Assembly (NCBI GenBank): GCA_963821925.1
Contig: CAWGFO010000002.1
Location: 558,001 to 622,000, forward strand
Length of the DNA: 64,000 bases
Direction of reading: 5' to 3'
Origin: JAOUEA01 sp963821925
GTDB lineage: Bacteria > Actinomycetota > UBA4738 > HRBIN12
Position 1 is the first letter of the stretch; every line of letters starts with the position of its first letter. Positions 15,272 through 23,305 of this stretch are shown piece by piece. Under the pieces are notes generated by a model. It had not been told where the DNA came from and did no database searches. It saw nothing but the letters and a program-made list of their open reading frames with translations. Made by a program: the position numbers and the translations under genes.

Positions 15272-17779
15272 ATGACCGGATCCCCAACCGCCACCGCCGC
15301 CTCCGGGCGTTCGCCCTCCGTCCTCGTCGTCCTGATAGCTCGCGACGCGGCCGGGTGGTTGCGCGAGTGCCTTTCGGCGCTCGCCGCGCAGACCTACCCC
15401 CGCATGGGGGTGATCGCCGTCGACGACGCCTCCCACGACGACTCCCGCGAGATCTTGACGACCGCCCTGGGAGAGCAGCGCGTCGTGGCGCTGTCGGAGC
15501 GCGTCGGGCTCGCGGGCGCGCTCGACGCCGCGCTCGCGCTCCCCGTCGCCGCCGAGGCCGACTACGTGCTGCTCGTGCACGACGACGCCGCCCTCGACCC
15601 CGACGCGGTGATGCGCCTCGTCGAGACCGCCGTCGGCATCGGCGTCGAGCGGGTGGGCGTCGTCGGCGCGAAGGTCGTCGACTGGGACGAGCCCCGGATG
15701 CTGCGCGACGTGGGCCGCTCGGCCGACCGGTTCGGCCATCCGTACACGCCGCTCCAGGCCGGCGAGATCGACCAGGGGCAGTTCGACCGCGTGCTCGAGG
15801 TGCTCTGCGTGTCGTCGTCGGCGATGCTGATCGCGCGCGACGCGTGGAAGCGCGCCGGCGGGTTCGACGAGCGCCTGGACTCCGAACACGTCGACCTCGA
15901 CTTCTGCTGGCGGGTGCGTATCGCCGGGTTCCGGGTGCTGATGACACCGCTCGCGCGGGTCCGGCATCGGGGCGCCACGTCCGCGGGGGAGCGCGGCCCG
16001 CGCGTCCGCCACAAGAGCGCCCGCTACGAGGAGGACCGGGCGGCCCTGTCGGCCATGCTGAAGAACTACGGGTTGCTGAACCTGCTGTGGCTCCTCCCGT
16101 TGTTCTTCCTGCTCGGCCTCGTGCGACTCCTGATGCTCGTGCTCGCGCGTCGGTTCGAGGAGGCGTACGACCTCGTCTCGGCCTGGGGGTGGAACATCGC
16201 TCACCTGCCCGGCACGCTCTCGCGTCGCCGGAAGATCCAGAAGCAGCGGCGAGCCAAGGATCGGACCCTCCGGCGGTTCATGGAGTCGGCCGGGCTCAGG
16301 ATCCCGCGGTGGTTCCAGACCGCCGAGCGGATCCTCGAGGAGCAGCGCGAGATCGAGGAGGGCGACGAGGGCCAGCCCGTGACGCGGCGGCTCCGCGACC
16401 GCACGGCGTCTCTCGTCGGCACGCATCCCGTGATCGTGGCGTCGTTCCTGGGCGTCGTGATCGGTGCCGTGGCCGTCCGCGGACTGCTGGGGCCGGAGGC
16501 GATCGCCGGCGGCGTGCTGCCCTCGTTCCCGTCGACGCCCTCGGGGTTCTTCGCCGAGCTCGCCTCGGGGTATCGCACCACCTGGCTCGGCGGGGATCTG
16601 CTCGCCAGCCCCGCACTGGGCCTGTTCGGTGGCGTCTCCAGCCTGCTCTTCGGCAGCACGACCCTCGCGCAGAAGGTCCTCCTGGCGGGGCTGCCGGCGC
16701 TCGCGACGGTGCTCGCCTACCGGGCGTTCGCACGGCTGACCGGGCGGCCCGGCCCGTCGGTCGTGGCGGCGGCGGCGTACGGCCTCTCCGCGCTCATGCT
16801 GTGGGCGTTCTCGCAGGGCCGGCTCTCACTGCTGATGATCCTCGTGGTGCTGCCGCCGATCGTCGAGCGTCTCGAGGTCGCCTTCGGACCGGTCGAGCCC
16901 GGCGACGGACGGTGGCGGTTCGCGGTCGGCCTCGGCGTTACCCTCGCGGTGGGGGTGGCATTCGATCCGGGCGTGGCGCTGGCGGCGCTCGTCGTCGTCG
17001 CGATCCAGGCGATCGGGGGAACGGCGCGCGGGCGCGGACTGCTCCTCGTCCGGGGCCTCGGCCCTGGGCGCCGCCGTGCTCCTCTTCCCGTTCGTCCCGG
17101 TCCTCGTGGCCGACGGGGGGGCGGCGTTCACCTCGCTGATCGGGACCACCGACGTCGGGGCCCTCGCGCGGCTGACGTTCGGACCGGGCCCCGGGACCTG
17201 GGAGGTCTCGGCCTTCCTCCCGATCGCGGCGCTGCTGGCGTTCGCGTTGACGGGAGGCGAGTACCGGGCTCGGTCGATCCGGGCGGTCGCGACGGGGCTG
17301 GCCGGTCTGGCGCTCGCGTGGCTCGCCGCCGCCGGGTACCTGCCCTCGGCGCTCTCGAACCCCACCGCGTACGGCGCGCTCGCCGCGGTCTCGATGGCGA
17401 TGATGATCGCCTACGGGCTGTCGTCGGTCCTCACCGGCCTCGGCCGGGAGGCGTTCGGTTTCCGGCAGGTGGGCACGGCGCTGCTCACGGTCGTCCTCAC
17501 GGCCGGGATCGGCCTCCAGGTGATCGCCTCGATGATCGGCGGATGGGCCGTGGGCGGCCTCGACGAGATCCCGGCCGCGTTCGCCGTGATCTCGAGCGGT
17601 GCGAAGGGCGACTACCGCGTGCTCTGGGTCGGCCGCGACGACGGGGAGCCGTTCCCCGCCCCCGGAGGCGACCCCACCGGCCTCGCGCCGGCAGGCGAGG
17701 ATTCGCTCGGCTACACGTTGACGGGCCGGGGCGGCGTGACCGCCCTCGATACCGGGCGACCGTTCACCGGAGCCGGTGA
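15272..17779 (+). CDS. GT2 glycosyltransferase / large membrane protein, N-terminal part (frameshifted near 17052)
   Basis: The first 595 or so codons are genuine. A GT2 domain (SVLVVLIARDAAGWLRECL, VIAVDDASHDDS, VLLVHDDAALDPDAVMR, CVSSSAMLIARDAWKRAGGFDE) is followed by membrane helices from about residue 265 (LLWLLPLFFLLGLVRLLML) and a multi-TM region. Around 17052-17055 (GGGG) the coding frame changes. The original frame then turns into Arg/Gly-rich nonsense to 17779, while the real protein resumes in the +1 frame with ASALGAAVLLFPFVPVLVAD and runs to 18350. Joined, the product would be about 1025 residues, the known size of the actinobacterial GT2 membrane proteins found upstream of DUF5719. 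AGGAAG precedes the ATG. Confidence 0.8.
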   Translation: MTGSPTATAASGRSPSVLVVLIARDAAGWLRECLSALAAQTYPRMGVIAVDDASHDDSREILTTALGEQRVVALSERVGLAGALDAALALPVAAEADYVLLVHDDAALDPDAVMRLVETAVGIGVERVGVVGAKVVDWDEPRMLRDVGRSADRFGHPYTPLQAGEIDQGQFDRVLEVLCVSSSAMLIARDAWKRAGGFDERLDSEHVDLDFCWRVRIAGFRVLMTPLARVRHRGATSAGERGPRVRHKSARYEEDRAALSAMLKNYGLLNLLWLLPLFFLLGLVRLLMLVLARRFEEAYDLVSAWGWNIAHLPGTLSRRRKIQKQRRAKDRTLRRFMESAGLRIPRWFQTAERILEEQREIEEGDEGQPVTRRLRDRTASLVGTHPVIVASFLGVVIGAVAVRGLLGPEAIAGGVLPSFPSTPSGFFAELASGYRTTWLGGDLLASPALGLFGGVSSLLFGSTTLAQKVLLAGLPALATVLAYRAFARLTGRPGPSVVAAAAYGLSALMLWAFSQGRLSLLMILVVLPPIVERLEVAFGPVEPGDGRWRFAVGLGVTLAVGVAFDPGVALAALVVVAIQAIGGTARGRGLLLVRGLGPGRRRAPLPVRPGPRGRRGGGVHLADRDHRRRGPRAADVRTGPRDLGGLGLPPDRGAAGVRVDGRRVPGSVDPGGRDGAGRSGARVARRRRVPALGALEPHRVRRARRGLDGDDDRLRAVVGPHRPRPGGVRFPAGGHGAAHGRPHGRDRPPGDRLDDRRMGRGRPRRDPGRVRRDLERCEGRLPRALGRPRRRGAVPRPRRRPHRPRAGRRGFARLHVDGPGRRDRPRYRATVHRSR

Positions 17780-18350
17780 CGATGCCCTGCGCGAGGCGCT
17801 GAACGAGATCCTGTCCGGCACGACGTCGCACGGCGGGGCGCTGCTCGCGCCGTTCGGGGTGCGGTTCCTCGTGGCGGCCCAGGACGAGCTCCCCGAGGGC
17901 GCGCAGGCTCGCCTGGAGTCCCAGCTCGACCTCGACCGGATCCCGGCGTCCGAGCTCGTGATCTTCCGCAACGCCGCGGCGCTGCCGCCGGCCGCCGCGT
18001 TCGACTCGAAGGATCTCGCGGACCTGGTCGCGTCCGAGCTCCCCGTCGACATCGCGCGGGTCGGGGACGCCGCCGTGCGGCCGCTGAAGGCCACCGAGGG
18101 CGGATGGGACGGGGACGCCGCGGGCGGGCCGGTCGTGATCTCCACCGAGTTCGACGGCGCATGGACGCTCGAAGGGAGCGACACACCGCCGGAGCGGTCG
18201 TTCGGGTGGTCGACGTCGTTCCGCGAGGCCGGACCGGGCCCGGTCGAGATCCGCTACGGAGCCCAGCTGCCGCGGACGATCGCGATCGTCCTGCTGGCCG
18301 CGGTCTGGGCTCTCGCACTCTGGATCACGCGGAAGCCGGTGGCGCGATGA
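17076..18350 (+). CDS. GT2/membrane protein, C-terminal part after frameshift
   Basis: Continuation of the protein begun at 15272. It contains several membrane segments (VLLFPFVPVLVADGG, FLPIAALLAFALTGGEY, VATGLAGLALAWLAAAGYL, LLTVVLTAGIGLQVIASMI), then a long extracytoplasmic region (about residues 180-390) and a last TM (IAIVLLAAVWALALWIT) with a basic end. The ATG given here is simply the first in this frame; true coding starts just after the G run at 17052-17055. The stop overlaps the ATG of the DUF5719 gene. The extracytoplasmic part may assist transfer of a lipid-linked sugar. It is likely one gene in the living cell if the indel is a sequencing error. Confidence 0.75.
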   Translation: MLLFPFVPVLVADGGAAFTSLIGTTDVGALARLTFGPGPGTWEVSAFLPIAALLAFALTGGEYRARSIRAVATGLAGLALAWLAAAGYLPSALSNPTAYGALAAVSMAMMIAYGLSSVLTGLGREAFGFRQVGTALLTVVLTAGIGLQVIASMIGGWAVGGLDEIPAAFAVISSGAKGDYRVLWVGRDDGEPFPAPGGDPTGLAPAGEDSLGYTLTGRGGVTALDTGRPFTGAGDDALREALNEILSGTTSHGGALLAPFGVRFLVAAQDELPEGAQARLESQLDLDRIPASELVIFRNAAALPPAAAFDSKDLADLVASELPVDIARVGDAAVRPLKATEGGWDGDAAGGPVVISTEFDGAWTLEGSDTPPERSFGWSTSFREAGPGPVEIRYGAQLPRTIAIVLLAAVWALALWITRKPVAR

Positions 18351-19726
18351 GAGCCAGAGGGCAGGGCTTCCTGGCCGTCGCGGTCGCGATCGTGGCCGTG
18401 GCGGGCGGCGTGGCGTTCACGCGCCTCGGCCCGAAGGCGCTGCCCGAGGCGACGCCCGGGCGTGCGACGTCGGGCGCCTGGCTCTGCCCGCACGGAGGCG
18501 GCACCGACTGGAAGGGGTGGCTCTACCTCGCGAACCCGGGTGCGGACCCCGTCGCGGTTCGGGTCGGGTCGCTCGCGAAGGCTCCGGCGGACCCGGGCCG
18601 GACGCTCAGCGTCGCGCCGGGCGCCACCGTTCGCCTGGAGCTCTCCCTCGAGGCTCGAGAGGCCGCCACGTACGTGGAGTACTTCGGAGGATGGGTCGCC
18701 GCGAGCTGGGTCACCCAGGGCGGGGGCGGACAGCTCGGTGTCGGGGCCGAGCCCTGCGCGCCCGCCGCCTCGACGACCTGGTACGTCTCCGACGGGAGCA
18801 CGCGGCGCGGCGAGCAGTCGTACCTCGTCGTGATGAACCCGTTCGGGACCGACGCCGTGTTCGACGTGGCCCTGTATACGGCCGACCGGGCACCGATCCG
18901 CGCCTCCGCGTTGACGGATCTGACCCTCGGCCCCCGGCGGAGCATGGCCGTGCGGCTGAACGACTTCGCCGCCGACGAAGCCGCGGTGGCCGCCGAGGTC
19001 GACGTGAAGGCGGGGCGGGTGGCCGTCTCGTCGCTGGATCTGTCCGAGTCCACCGGGATCCGGAGCGTCATCGGGGCCACGGACCTGTCCGATGCCGTGT
19101 ACCTGCCGGTCGCGGGCGGCGCGGGACAGACCCAGCTCCTCCTGGCCGTCCCCGGGGAGCAGGGGGCGCGGTTCGGCGCCACGCTCTTCTCGAAGGATCC
19201 CCCGCAGTCGGCCGGCGGTCTCACCGCCGTGGACCAGAACCCGGCGACGTCGGCGGCGTACCCCGTGATCGTGAACGGGCCCTCGGCCGTGGGTGTCCGC
19301 CTGCAGGACGGCAACCCGTTCGCGGCCGCGCTCCGCTCCGCCGGTCCAGGCAACGACGCCGCCGCGACGGGCGGCGCCACGGCCCCGGCGGACCGGTGGG
19401 TCGTGTTGCCGACCGTCGCCGGCGAACCGGCGCGCCCCGGCATCGTGATCGCCAACCCGTCCGACGAGCCCTCGCAGGTGCAGGTCGTGCGTCTGCCGCG
19501 ACGTGACGGAGCGGTGGGGGAGACCCTCACGATCGACGTACCGGCGAACGGGGTGGCCAGCGTGCCGGCCGACTACCTCTCGCAGGCCCTCGACGCCGGC
19601 GTCTCGATCACCGTGGTGGACGGGGCGCCCGTGATCGCGCTGAGCGCCTCCACCTCGCTCGGCACGGAGGGACGCTCGGTCTACGGCCTCGCGGCCGGCG
19701 TGCCGTGGCCCGCGTCCGAGGGCTGA
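18347..19726 (+). CDS. DUF5719 family exported protein
   Basis: A 459-residue protein with an N-terminal signal/anchor (FLAVAVAIVAVAGGVAF, residues 9-25). The rest is beta-rich and repetitive, with FCP-type start GAWLCPHGGGTDWKGWLYLANPG and recurrent NPxxxxAxVxV units (VVMNPFGTDAVFDV, IVIANPSDEPSQVQV). This matches DUF5719 proteins, which in actinobacteria lie directly after the large GT2 membrane protein, as here (ATGA overlap). The function is unknown. The pairing points to a role in extracytoplasmic glycan assembly or decoration. Family assignment is by pattern and context. Confidence 0.78.
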   Translation: MRARGQGFLAVAVAIVAVAGGVAFTRLGPKALPEATPGRATSGAWLCPHGGGTDWKGWLYLANPGADPVAVRVGSLAKAPADPGRTLSVAPGATVRLELSLEAREAATYVEYFGGWVAASWVTQGGGGQLGVGAEPCAPAASTTWYVSDGSTRRGEQSYLVVMNPFGTDAVFDVALYTADRAPIRASALTDLTLGPRRSMAVRLNDFAADEAAVAAEVDVKAGRVAVSSLDLSESTGIRSVIGATDLSDAVYLPVAGGAGQTQLLLAVPGEQGARFGATLFSKDPPQSAGGLTAVDQNPATSAAYPVIVNGPSAVGVRLQDGNPFAAALRSAGPGNDAAATGGATAPADRWVVLPTVAGEPARPGIVIANPSDEPSQVQVVRLPRRDGAVGETLTIDVPANGVASVPADYLSQALDAGVSITVVDGAPVIALSASTSLGTEGRSVYGLAAGVPWPASEG

Positions 19727-19739
19727 CCGACCGCGGAGC

Positions 19740-19768
19740 CTGACTCAGCCCGAGAGTTCGCGTATCAT
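19740..19768 (+). promoter_or_regulatory. Promoter of the L,D-transpeptidase gene
   Basis: CTGACT (19740-19745) and TATCAT (19763-19768) are 17 bases apart, a good sigma-70/HrdB-type match. The predicted start is near 19775, about 26 bases before the ATG at 19801. Confidence 0.55.
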
Positions 19769-19800
19769 GCGTGCGTCCGCATCCGCGGGCACACAACCCC

Positions 19801-20919
19801 ATGGCCCAAGGCAAACACTCACGTCGCCGGCGCTCGCATGCCGTCGCGATCATCGCGATCGTGGCGGCCGTCGTCGTGCTCGCAGCCGGGAGCGCGGCCT
19901 TCGCCGCGTACCGCTACGAGCAGTCGCGGGCGGACCGGATCCTGCCCGGGGTCACCGTGGAGGGCGTCGACGTCGGCGGCATGACGCGGGGCGAGGCGCT
20001 CCGCGCGGTCCGGGCCGGCGCCGCCACCCACCTCGACAGTCCGATCACGGTGACCGTGGGAGGCAAGACCTGGACCGTGACGCCCCGCGAGCTCGGCCAG
20101 AAGGCGAACCTGGAGGGTGCGGTCGACCGCGCCCTCGCGATCAACGCCTCGATGAGCACCTTCGAGCGGTTCTGGCATCGGTTCCGGGGTGAGTCGGTCG
20201 ACGCGCAGCTCGCGCTCCGGTACACGAAGGCCAGCCGCCTCGACGGCTTCGTGGTCGATGCCGCCAGGGCGGTGACGGTCAAGCCCGTCAACGCCGCGAT
20301 CGGGCTGGCCGACGGCGAGCTCGTGATGCAGAAGTCGAAGCCCGGCCGCACCCTCGATGCCGCGGCCGCATCCGCGGCCCTGCGCTCGGCGCTCTCGCAG
20401 GGGACGTCCACCGTCGATCTCCAGGCCCAGAAGGTCGCGCCGAAAGTCACGTCGAAGAACCTCGGGCCGACGGTCGTGGTCCGGGTCGACCAGAACGTGC
20501 TGTACCTGTACGACGGGTTCCACGTCGAGCGCACGTGGAGCGTCGCGACGGCCAAGCCCGGCTACACCACGCCGGTCGGCGACTGGATCGTGACCCGTAA
20601 AGCGGTCAACCCCACCTGGTACAACCCGGCGCTGGACAGCTGGGGGGCTGATCTGCCGGCGGTCGTGCCGGGCGGCCCCACGGCCCCGATGGGCACGCGG
20701 GCGATCTACATCGACGACGCCCCCGGCTTGATCCGCATCCATGGCACGCCTTCGGACGACTCGATCGGTCGCTACGCATCGCACGGCTGCATCCGGATGC
20801 ACAACTACGACGTCGAGGCGCTGTATCCGCTCGTGCCGGTCGGGACCCACGTGATCATCATGGGCGTCCGCCCCTCGTGGGCGCAGGAGTGGGACACGCC
20901 CGCCTCGCTGGACATCTGA
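19801..20919 (+). CDS. L,D-transpeptidase (YkuD) with VanW-type peptidoglycan-binding domain
   Basis: A 372-residue envelope enzyme. It has a basic N-terminus, one membrane anchor (VAIIAIVAAVVVLAAGSAAF), then a PG_binding_4/VanW-like domain (ILPGVTVEGVDVGGMTRGEAL, residues 52-72) and a C-terminal YkuD domain. The catalytic block is IRIHGTPSDD ... SHGCIRM, with His and the active Cys of SHGC present. L,D-transpeptidases make 3-3 crosslinks in peptidoglycan or attach proteins to it. ATG 19801 was preferred over GTG 19771, which falls at the predicted transcription start. The gene lies between DUF5719 and DUF3499 in an envelope-related block. Confidence 0.92.
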   Translation: MAQGKHSRRRRSHAVAIIAIVAAVVVLAAGSAAFAAYRYEQSRADRILPGVTVEGVDVGGMTRGEALRAVRAGAATHLDSPITVTVGGKTWTVTPRELGQKANLEGAVDRALAINASMSTFERFWHRFRGESVDAQLALRYTKASRLDGFVVDAARAVTVKPVNAAIGLADGELVMQKSKPGRTLDAAAASAALRSALSQGTSTVDLQAQKVAPKVTSKNLGPTVVVRVDQNVLYLYDGFHVERTWSVATAKPGYTTPVGDWIVTRKAVNPTWYNPALDSWGADLPAVVPGGPTAPMGTRAIYIDDAPGLIRIHGTPSDDSIGRYASHGCIRMHNYDVEALYPLVPVGTHVIIMGVRPSWAQEWDTPASLDI

Positions 20920-21098
20920 TCCCCCGGGTCCCTTCCCGGCGGTTCTTTGTCACACTTTCGGTCCTCGACCCCTTGCGCGCGGAGCCCGGTCCCGGATACA
21001 GTGCGGTCGTGGTCCGCGGCGACGCGAAGGGGCAACCCGGAGCGCCACCGCGGGCCACATCTTTTTCTGCCGCTCGGCCGGATTCCCGCGTCGCCTGC

Positions 21099-21127
21099 TT
21101 GGAAATCACACGCGTGTGATCTAGGCT
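21099..21127 (+). promoter_or_regulatory. DUF3499 promoter with palindromic operator between -35 and -10
   Basis: TTGGAA (21099-21104) and TAGGCT (21122-21127) are 17 bases apart. The 17-base spacer is almost entirely the perfect palindrome ATCACACG-CGTGTGAT (21105-21120). The ATG at 21135 begins seven bases after the -10 box, so the mRNA is probably leaderless. The same palindrome, with three changes in 19 positions, is in the whiB promoter at 14532-14549. An operator filling the spacer normally means repression. Confidence 0.65.
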
Positions 21128-21134
21128 CCGCCCG

Positions 21135-21344
21135 ATGCGAACCTGCGCGAAGATGCGTTGCGACGCGGAGCCCGTGGCCACCGTCTCCCTCGGCTACGCC
21201 GAGCGGGAGGTGGTGATCGTGGAGCTCCTCGCCGAACGCGACCGGAACCTGCTGGATCTGTGCCGTGAGCACGTCGACCGGATGACGCCGCCGGTCGGGT
21301 GGACCGTCCGCGACGAGCGGACCCAGGTCCCCGCGCTCACCTAG
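21135..21344 (+). CDS. DUF3499 family small Cys protein
   Basis: A 69-residue protein. The pattern MRTCAKMRCDAEPVATVSLG, then LLDLCREHVDRMTPPVGW, is that of DUF3499, an actinobacterial family with a CxxxxC pair near the start and a C..H pair later, likely a zinc site. The usual family is somewhat longer (about 100 or more residues), so this is a compact version. In mycobacteria and Streptomyces the family lies between whiB2 and manB, as here. The function is unknown. The start is supported by a TAGGCT box seven bases upstream and a palindrome shared with whiB, which suggests joint regulation. Confidence 0.82.
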   Translation: MRTCAKMRCDAEPVATVSLGYAEREVVIVELLAERDRNLLDLCREHVDRMTPPVGWTVRDERTQVPALT

Positions 21345-21408
21345 CCGGATCGACACCCGCCGAAGGACCCCGGTCCCTCGGACGACCGCCCGACGAAGGG
21401 CCGATGTC

Positions 21409-21434
21409 CGTATCCCCCGGGCGGGGTGCATACG
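21409..21434 (+). other. Hairpin between DUF3499 and the zinc-ribbon gene
   Basis: CGTAT(C)CCCC and GGGG(TGC)ATACG can pair across a short GGGC-type loop. A second small hairpin GGCCA-CGGAAA-TGGCC follows at 21446-21461. They may form a terminator or a leader structure for the next gene. No T tract is present. Confidence 0.35.
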
Positions 21435-21532
21435 TGCCGCGCGGGGGCCACGGAAATGGCCGTCCGGAAGGCTCAGTCGGATAGGTGGGTCGTGCTATGG
21501 TCGCGACCCCGTTCTCGTCGGAGACTGAACCC

Positions 21533-21715
21533 ATGCCAGACAACACCCCCACGTGCCCGAACTGCAAGGTCGGCGATCTGATCAAGATCTCGATGACCGT
21601 GGGCGGTCGCGACCTTGCGTTCGCCACCTGCCACCACTGCGAGGCCAAGTGGTGGTTCCGCGACGGGGAAGAGGTCCCGCTCGCGTCGGTGATCGGCCTC
21701 GTCGTCGAGAAGTAG
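21533..21715 (+). CDS. Small zinc-ribbon protein of unknown function
   Basis: A 60-residue protein with CPNC near residue 9 and CHHC near residue 37 (TCPNCKVGDLIKISM and TCHHCEAKWWFRDGE), two CxxC knuckles of a treble-clef zinc ribbon. The end is LASVIGLVVEK. ATG 21533 was chosen because of GGAGA upstream; the frame stays open to a GTG at 21485 and an ATG at 21497, so 12-16 extra residues are possible. TATGGT at 21496 could be a -10 box. It sits between DUF3499 and manB. It may bind nucleic acid or a partner protein; nothing more specific can be read. Confidence 0.7.
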   Translation: MPDNTPTCPNCKVGDLIKISMTVGGRDLAFATCHHCEAKWWFRDGEEVPLASVIGLVVEK

Positions 21716-21740
21716 TCGCACCGGCGGCCCGGCCTCCCGT

Positions 21741-21770
21741 CTGACGCCCGCGACCCCCCCTGCGTAGGAT
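21741..21770 (+). promoter_or_regulatory. manB promoter (leaderless type)
   Basis: CTGACG (21741-21746) and TAGGAT (21765-21770) are 18 bases apart, and the ATG of manB follows six bases after the -10 box. This predicts an mRNA that begins at or very near the start codon. Confidence 0.5.
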
Positions 21771-21776
21771 GCGGGC

Positions 21777-23132
21777 ATGCCCAGCCAGCCCGATCTCGAC
21801 CGAATCTTCAAGGCGTACGACGTGCGGGGCGTGGTCCCCGACGACCTCGACGCCGACCTCGTGCGCCGCATCGGCGCGGCCTTCGCTGAGTGGACCCAAG
21901 CCCCGGCGATCCTGCTCGGACGCGACTGCCGTCTGTCCTCGCCCGAGCTCGCCGCGGCGATCGCGGAGGGGGCGACCTCCCGGGGCGTCGACGTCGTCGA
22001 TCTCGGGCTCGCCTCCACCGACCTGTTGTACTTCGCGGCCGGCTCCCAGGATCTCCCCGGGATCATGCTCACGGCGAGTCACAACCCCAAGCAGTACAAC
22101 GGGCTGAAGTTCTGCCTGGCCGGCGCGAAGCCCGTCGGTGAGGAGACCGGACTCCGCGACATCCGGGCGATCGTCGAGGCGGGGCCGCGGCCCGCGGTGG
22201 CGGCACCGGGCCACGTCGAGACCCGCGACCTGCTCGGCGCCTACGTGGAACACGTCCTCTCGTTCGTCGATGTCGAGGCGATGCGCCCGCTCACCGTGGT
22301 GGCGGACACCGCGAACGGGATGGGCGGTCTCGTGGTGCCGGCCGTGATGGCGCGCCTGCCGATCACGCTCCATCACCTGTTCCCCGAGCTCGATGGGACG
22401 TTCCCGAACCATCCCGCCGACCCGATCGACCCGGAGAACCAGCGGGACCTGAAGGCCGCGGTGCTCGAACACGGGGCCGACGTTGGGCTCGCCTTCGACG
22501 GCGACGCCGATCGCGTGTTCCTGATCGACGAGCGAGCCCAGGACGTGAGCGGGTCGATCCTGACGGCCCTCGTCGCCGGCTCGATGCTCGACAAGGAGCC
22601 GGGCGCCAAGGTCGTGCACAACCTGATCTGCTCGTGGACGGTCCCCGAGGTGATCCGAGAGCACGGGGGGGTGCCGGTGCGCACGCGGGTCGGCCACTCC
22701 TTCATCAAGCAGGTGATGGCCGAGACGGGCGCCGTGTTCGGGGGCGAGCACTCCGGCCACTACTACTTCCGCGAGAACTACCGCGCCGATTCCGGACTGA
22801 TCGCCGCGGTGATCGCGCTGGGTGAGCTCTCGAAGGCGACCGTCCCGCTCTCGGCGTTGCTGCAGCCGCTCCGCCGCTACTCGGACAGCGGCGAGATCAA
22901 CTCGCGCGTCGACGACCAGCGGGCCCGGATGGACGAGATCGCGGCGGCACTCTCGGCCGGGCGCCAGGATCGCCTCGACGGCCTCACGGTAGAGTTCGAC
23001 GACTGGTGGTGCAACGTGCGGCCGTCCAACACCGAGCCGCTCCTGCGCCTGAACGTGGAAGCCCGAACGCCCGAGCTCCTCGAGGAGAAGACCGCCGAGG
23101 TGCTGGCGCTGATCAGAGGGGATGCACCGTGA
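21777..23132 (+). CDS. manB: Phosphomannomutase/phosphoglucomutase
   Basis: A 451-residue alpha-D-phosphohexomutase that interconverts sugar 6-phosphate and 1-phosphate, giving mannose-1-P or glucose-1-P for nucleotide sugars. All four family sites are present: active-site serine in LTASHNPKQYNG (about residue 99), the metal loop AFDGDADR, the sugar-specificity loop GGEHSGHYYF and the phosphate-binding RPSNTEPLLRL. GEHSGH is the version of enzymes that accept both mannose and glucose. It is followed by two overlapping genes (Trm112-like and SIS isomerase), giving a mannose metabolism operon as in M. tuberculosis around manB. Its product could supply the nucleotidyltransferase at 5135. Confidence 0.95.
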   Translation: MPSQPDLDRIFKAYDVRGVVPDDLDADLVRRIGAAFAEWTQAPAILLGRDCRLSSPELAAAIAEGATSRGVDVVDLGLASTDLLYFAAGSQDLPGIMLTASHNPKQYNGLKFCLAGAKPVGEETGLRDIRAIVEAGPRPAVAAPGHVETRDLLGAYVEHVLSFVDVEAMRPLTVVADTANGMGGLVVPAVMARLPITLHHLFPELDGTFPNHPADPIDPENQRDLKAAVLEHGADVGLAFDGDADRVFLIDERAQDVSGSILTALVAGSMLDKEPGAKVVHNLICSWTVPEVIREHGGVPVRTRVGHSFIKQVMAETGAVFGGEHSGHYYFRENYRADSGLIAAVIALGELSKATVPLSALLQPLRRYSDSGEINSRVDDQRARMDEIAAALSAGRQDRLDGLTVEFDDWWCNVRPSNTEPLLRLNVEARTPELLEEKTAEVLALIRGDAP

Positions 23133-23305
23133 GCGTGGACGCCGAGCTGCTCGAGATCCTGGTCTGCCCGAACGACCGAGGCGAGATCGACTACCTGGAG
23201 GCCGAGTCCGTGATCGTCTGCCGCACGTGCGGCTACCGCTACCCGGTGCGTGACGACATCCCGGTGATGCTGATCGACGAGGCCGAGAAGCCGGGGGCGA
23301 AGTGA
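23129..23305 (+). CDS. Trm112/YbaR-like small zinc protein
   Basis: A 58-residue protein of the Trm112 family: LLEILVCPNDRGEI ... VIVCRTCGYRYPVRDDIPVML. CP.. and CRTC give the zinc knuckles (the first has only one Cys, as in several bacterial members), and YPVRDDIPVML is the family signature. Bacterial members are small partners or chaperones of other enzymes, including methyltransferases. The GTG overlaps the manB stop, and the stop overlaps the next GTG (both GTGA), so expression is locked to manB and the isomerase. It may stabilise one of these enzymes; that is inference. Confidence 0.88.
   Translation: MSVDAELLEILVCPNDRGEIDYLEAESVIVCRTCGYRYPVRDDIPVMLIDEAEKPGAK

Noticed and set aside
17056..17779. 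Continuation of the GT2 reading frame after the G run
   Set aside because: Becomes Arg/Gly/Pro-rich nonsense, whereas the +1 frame has clear membrane helices; the stretch is not real protein.
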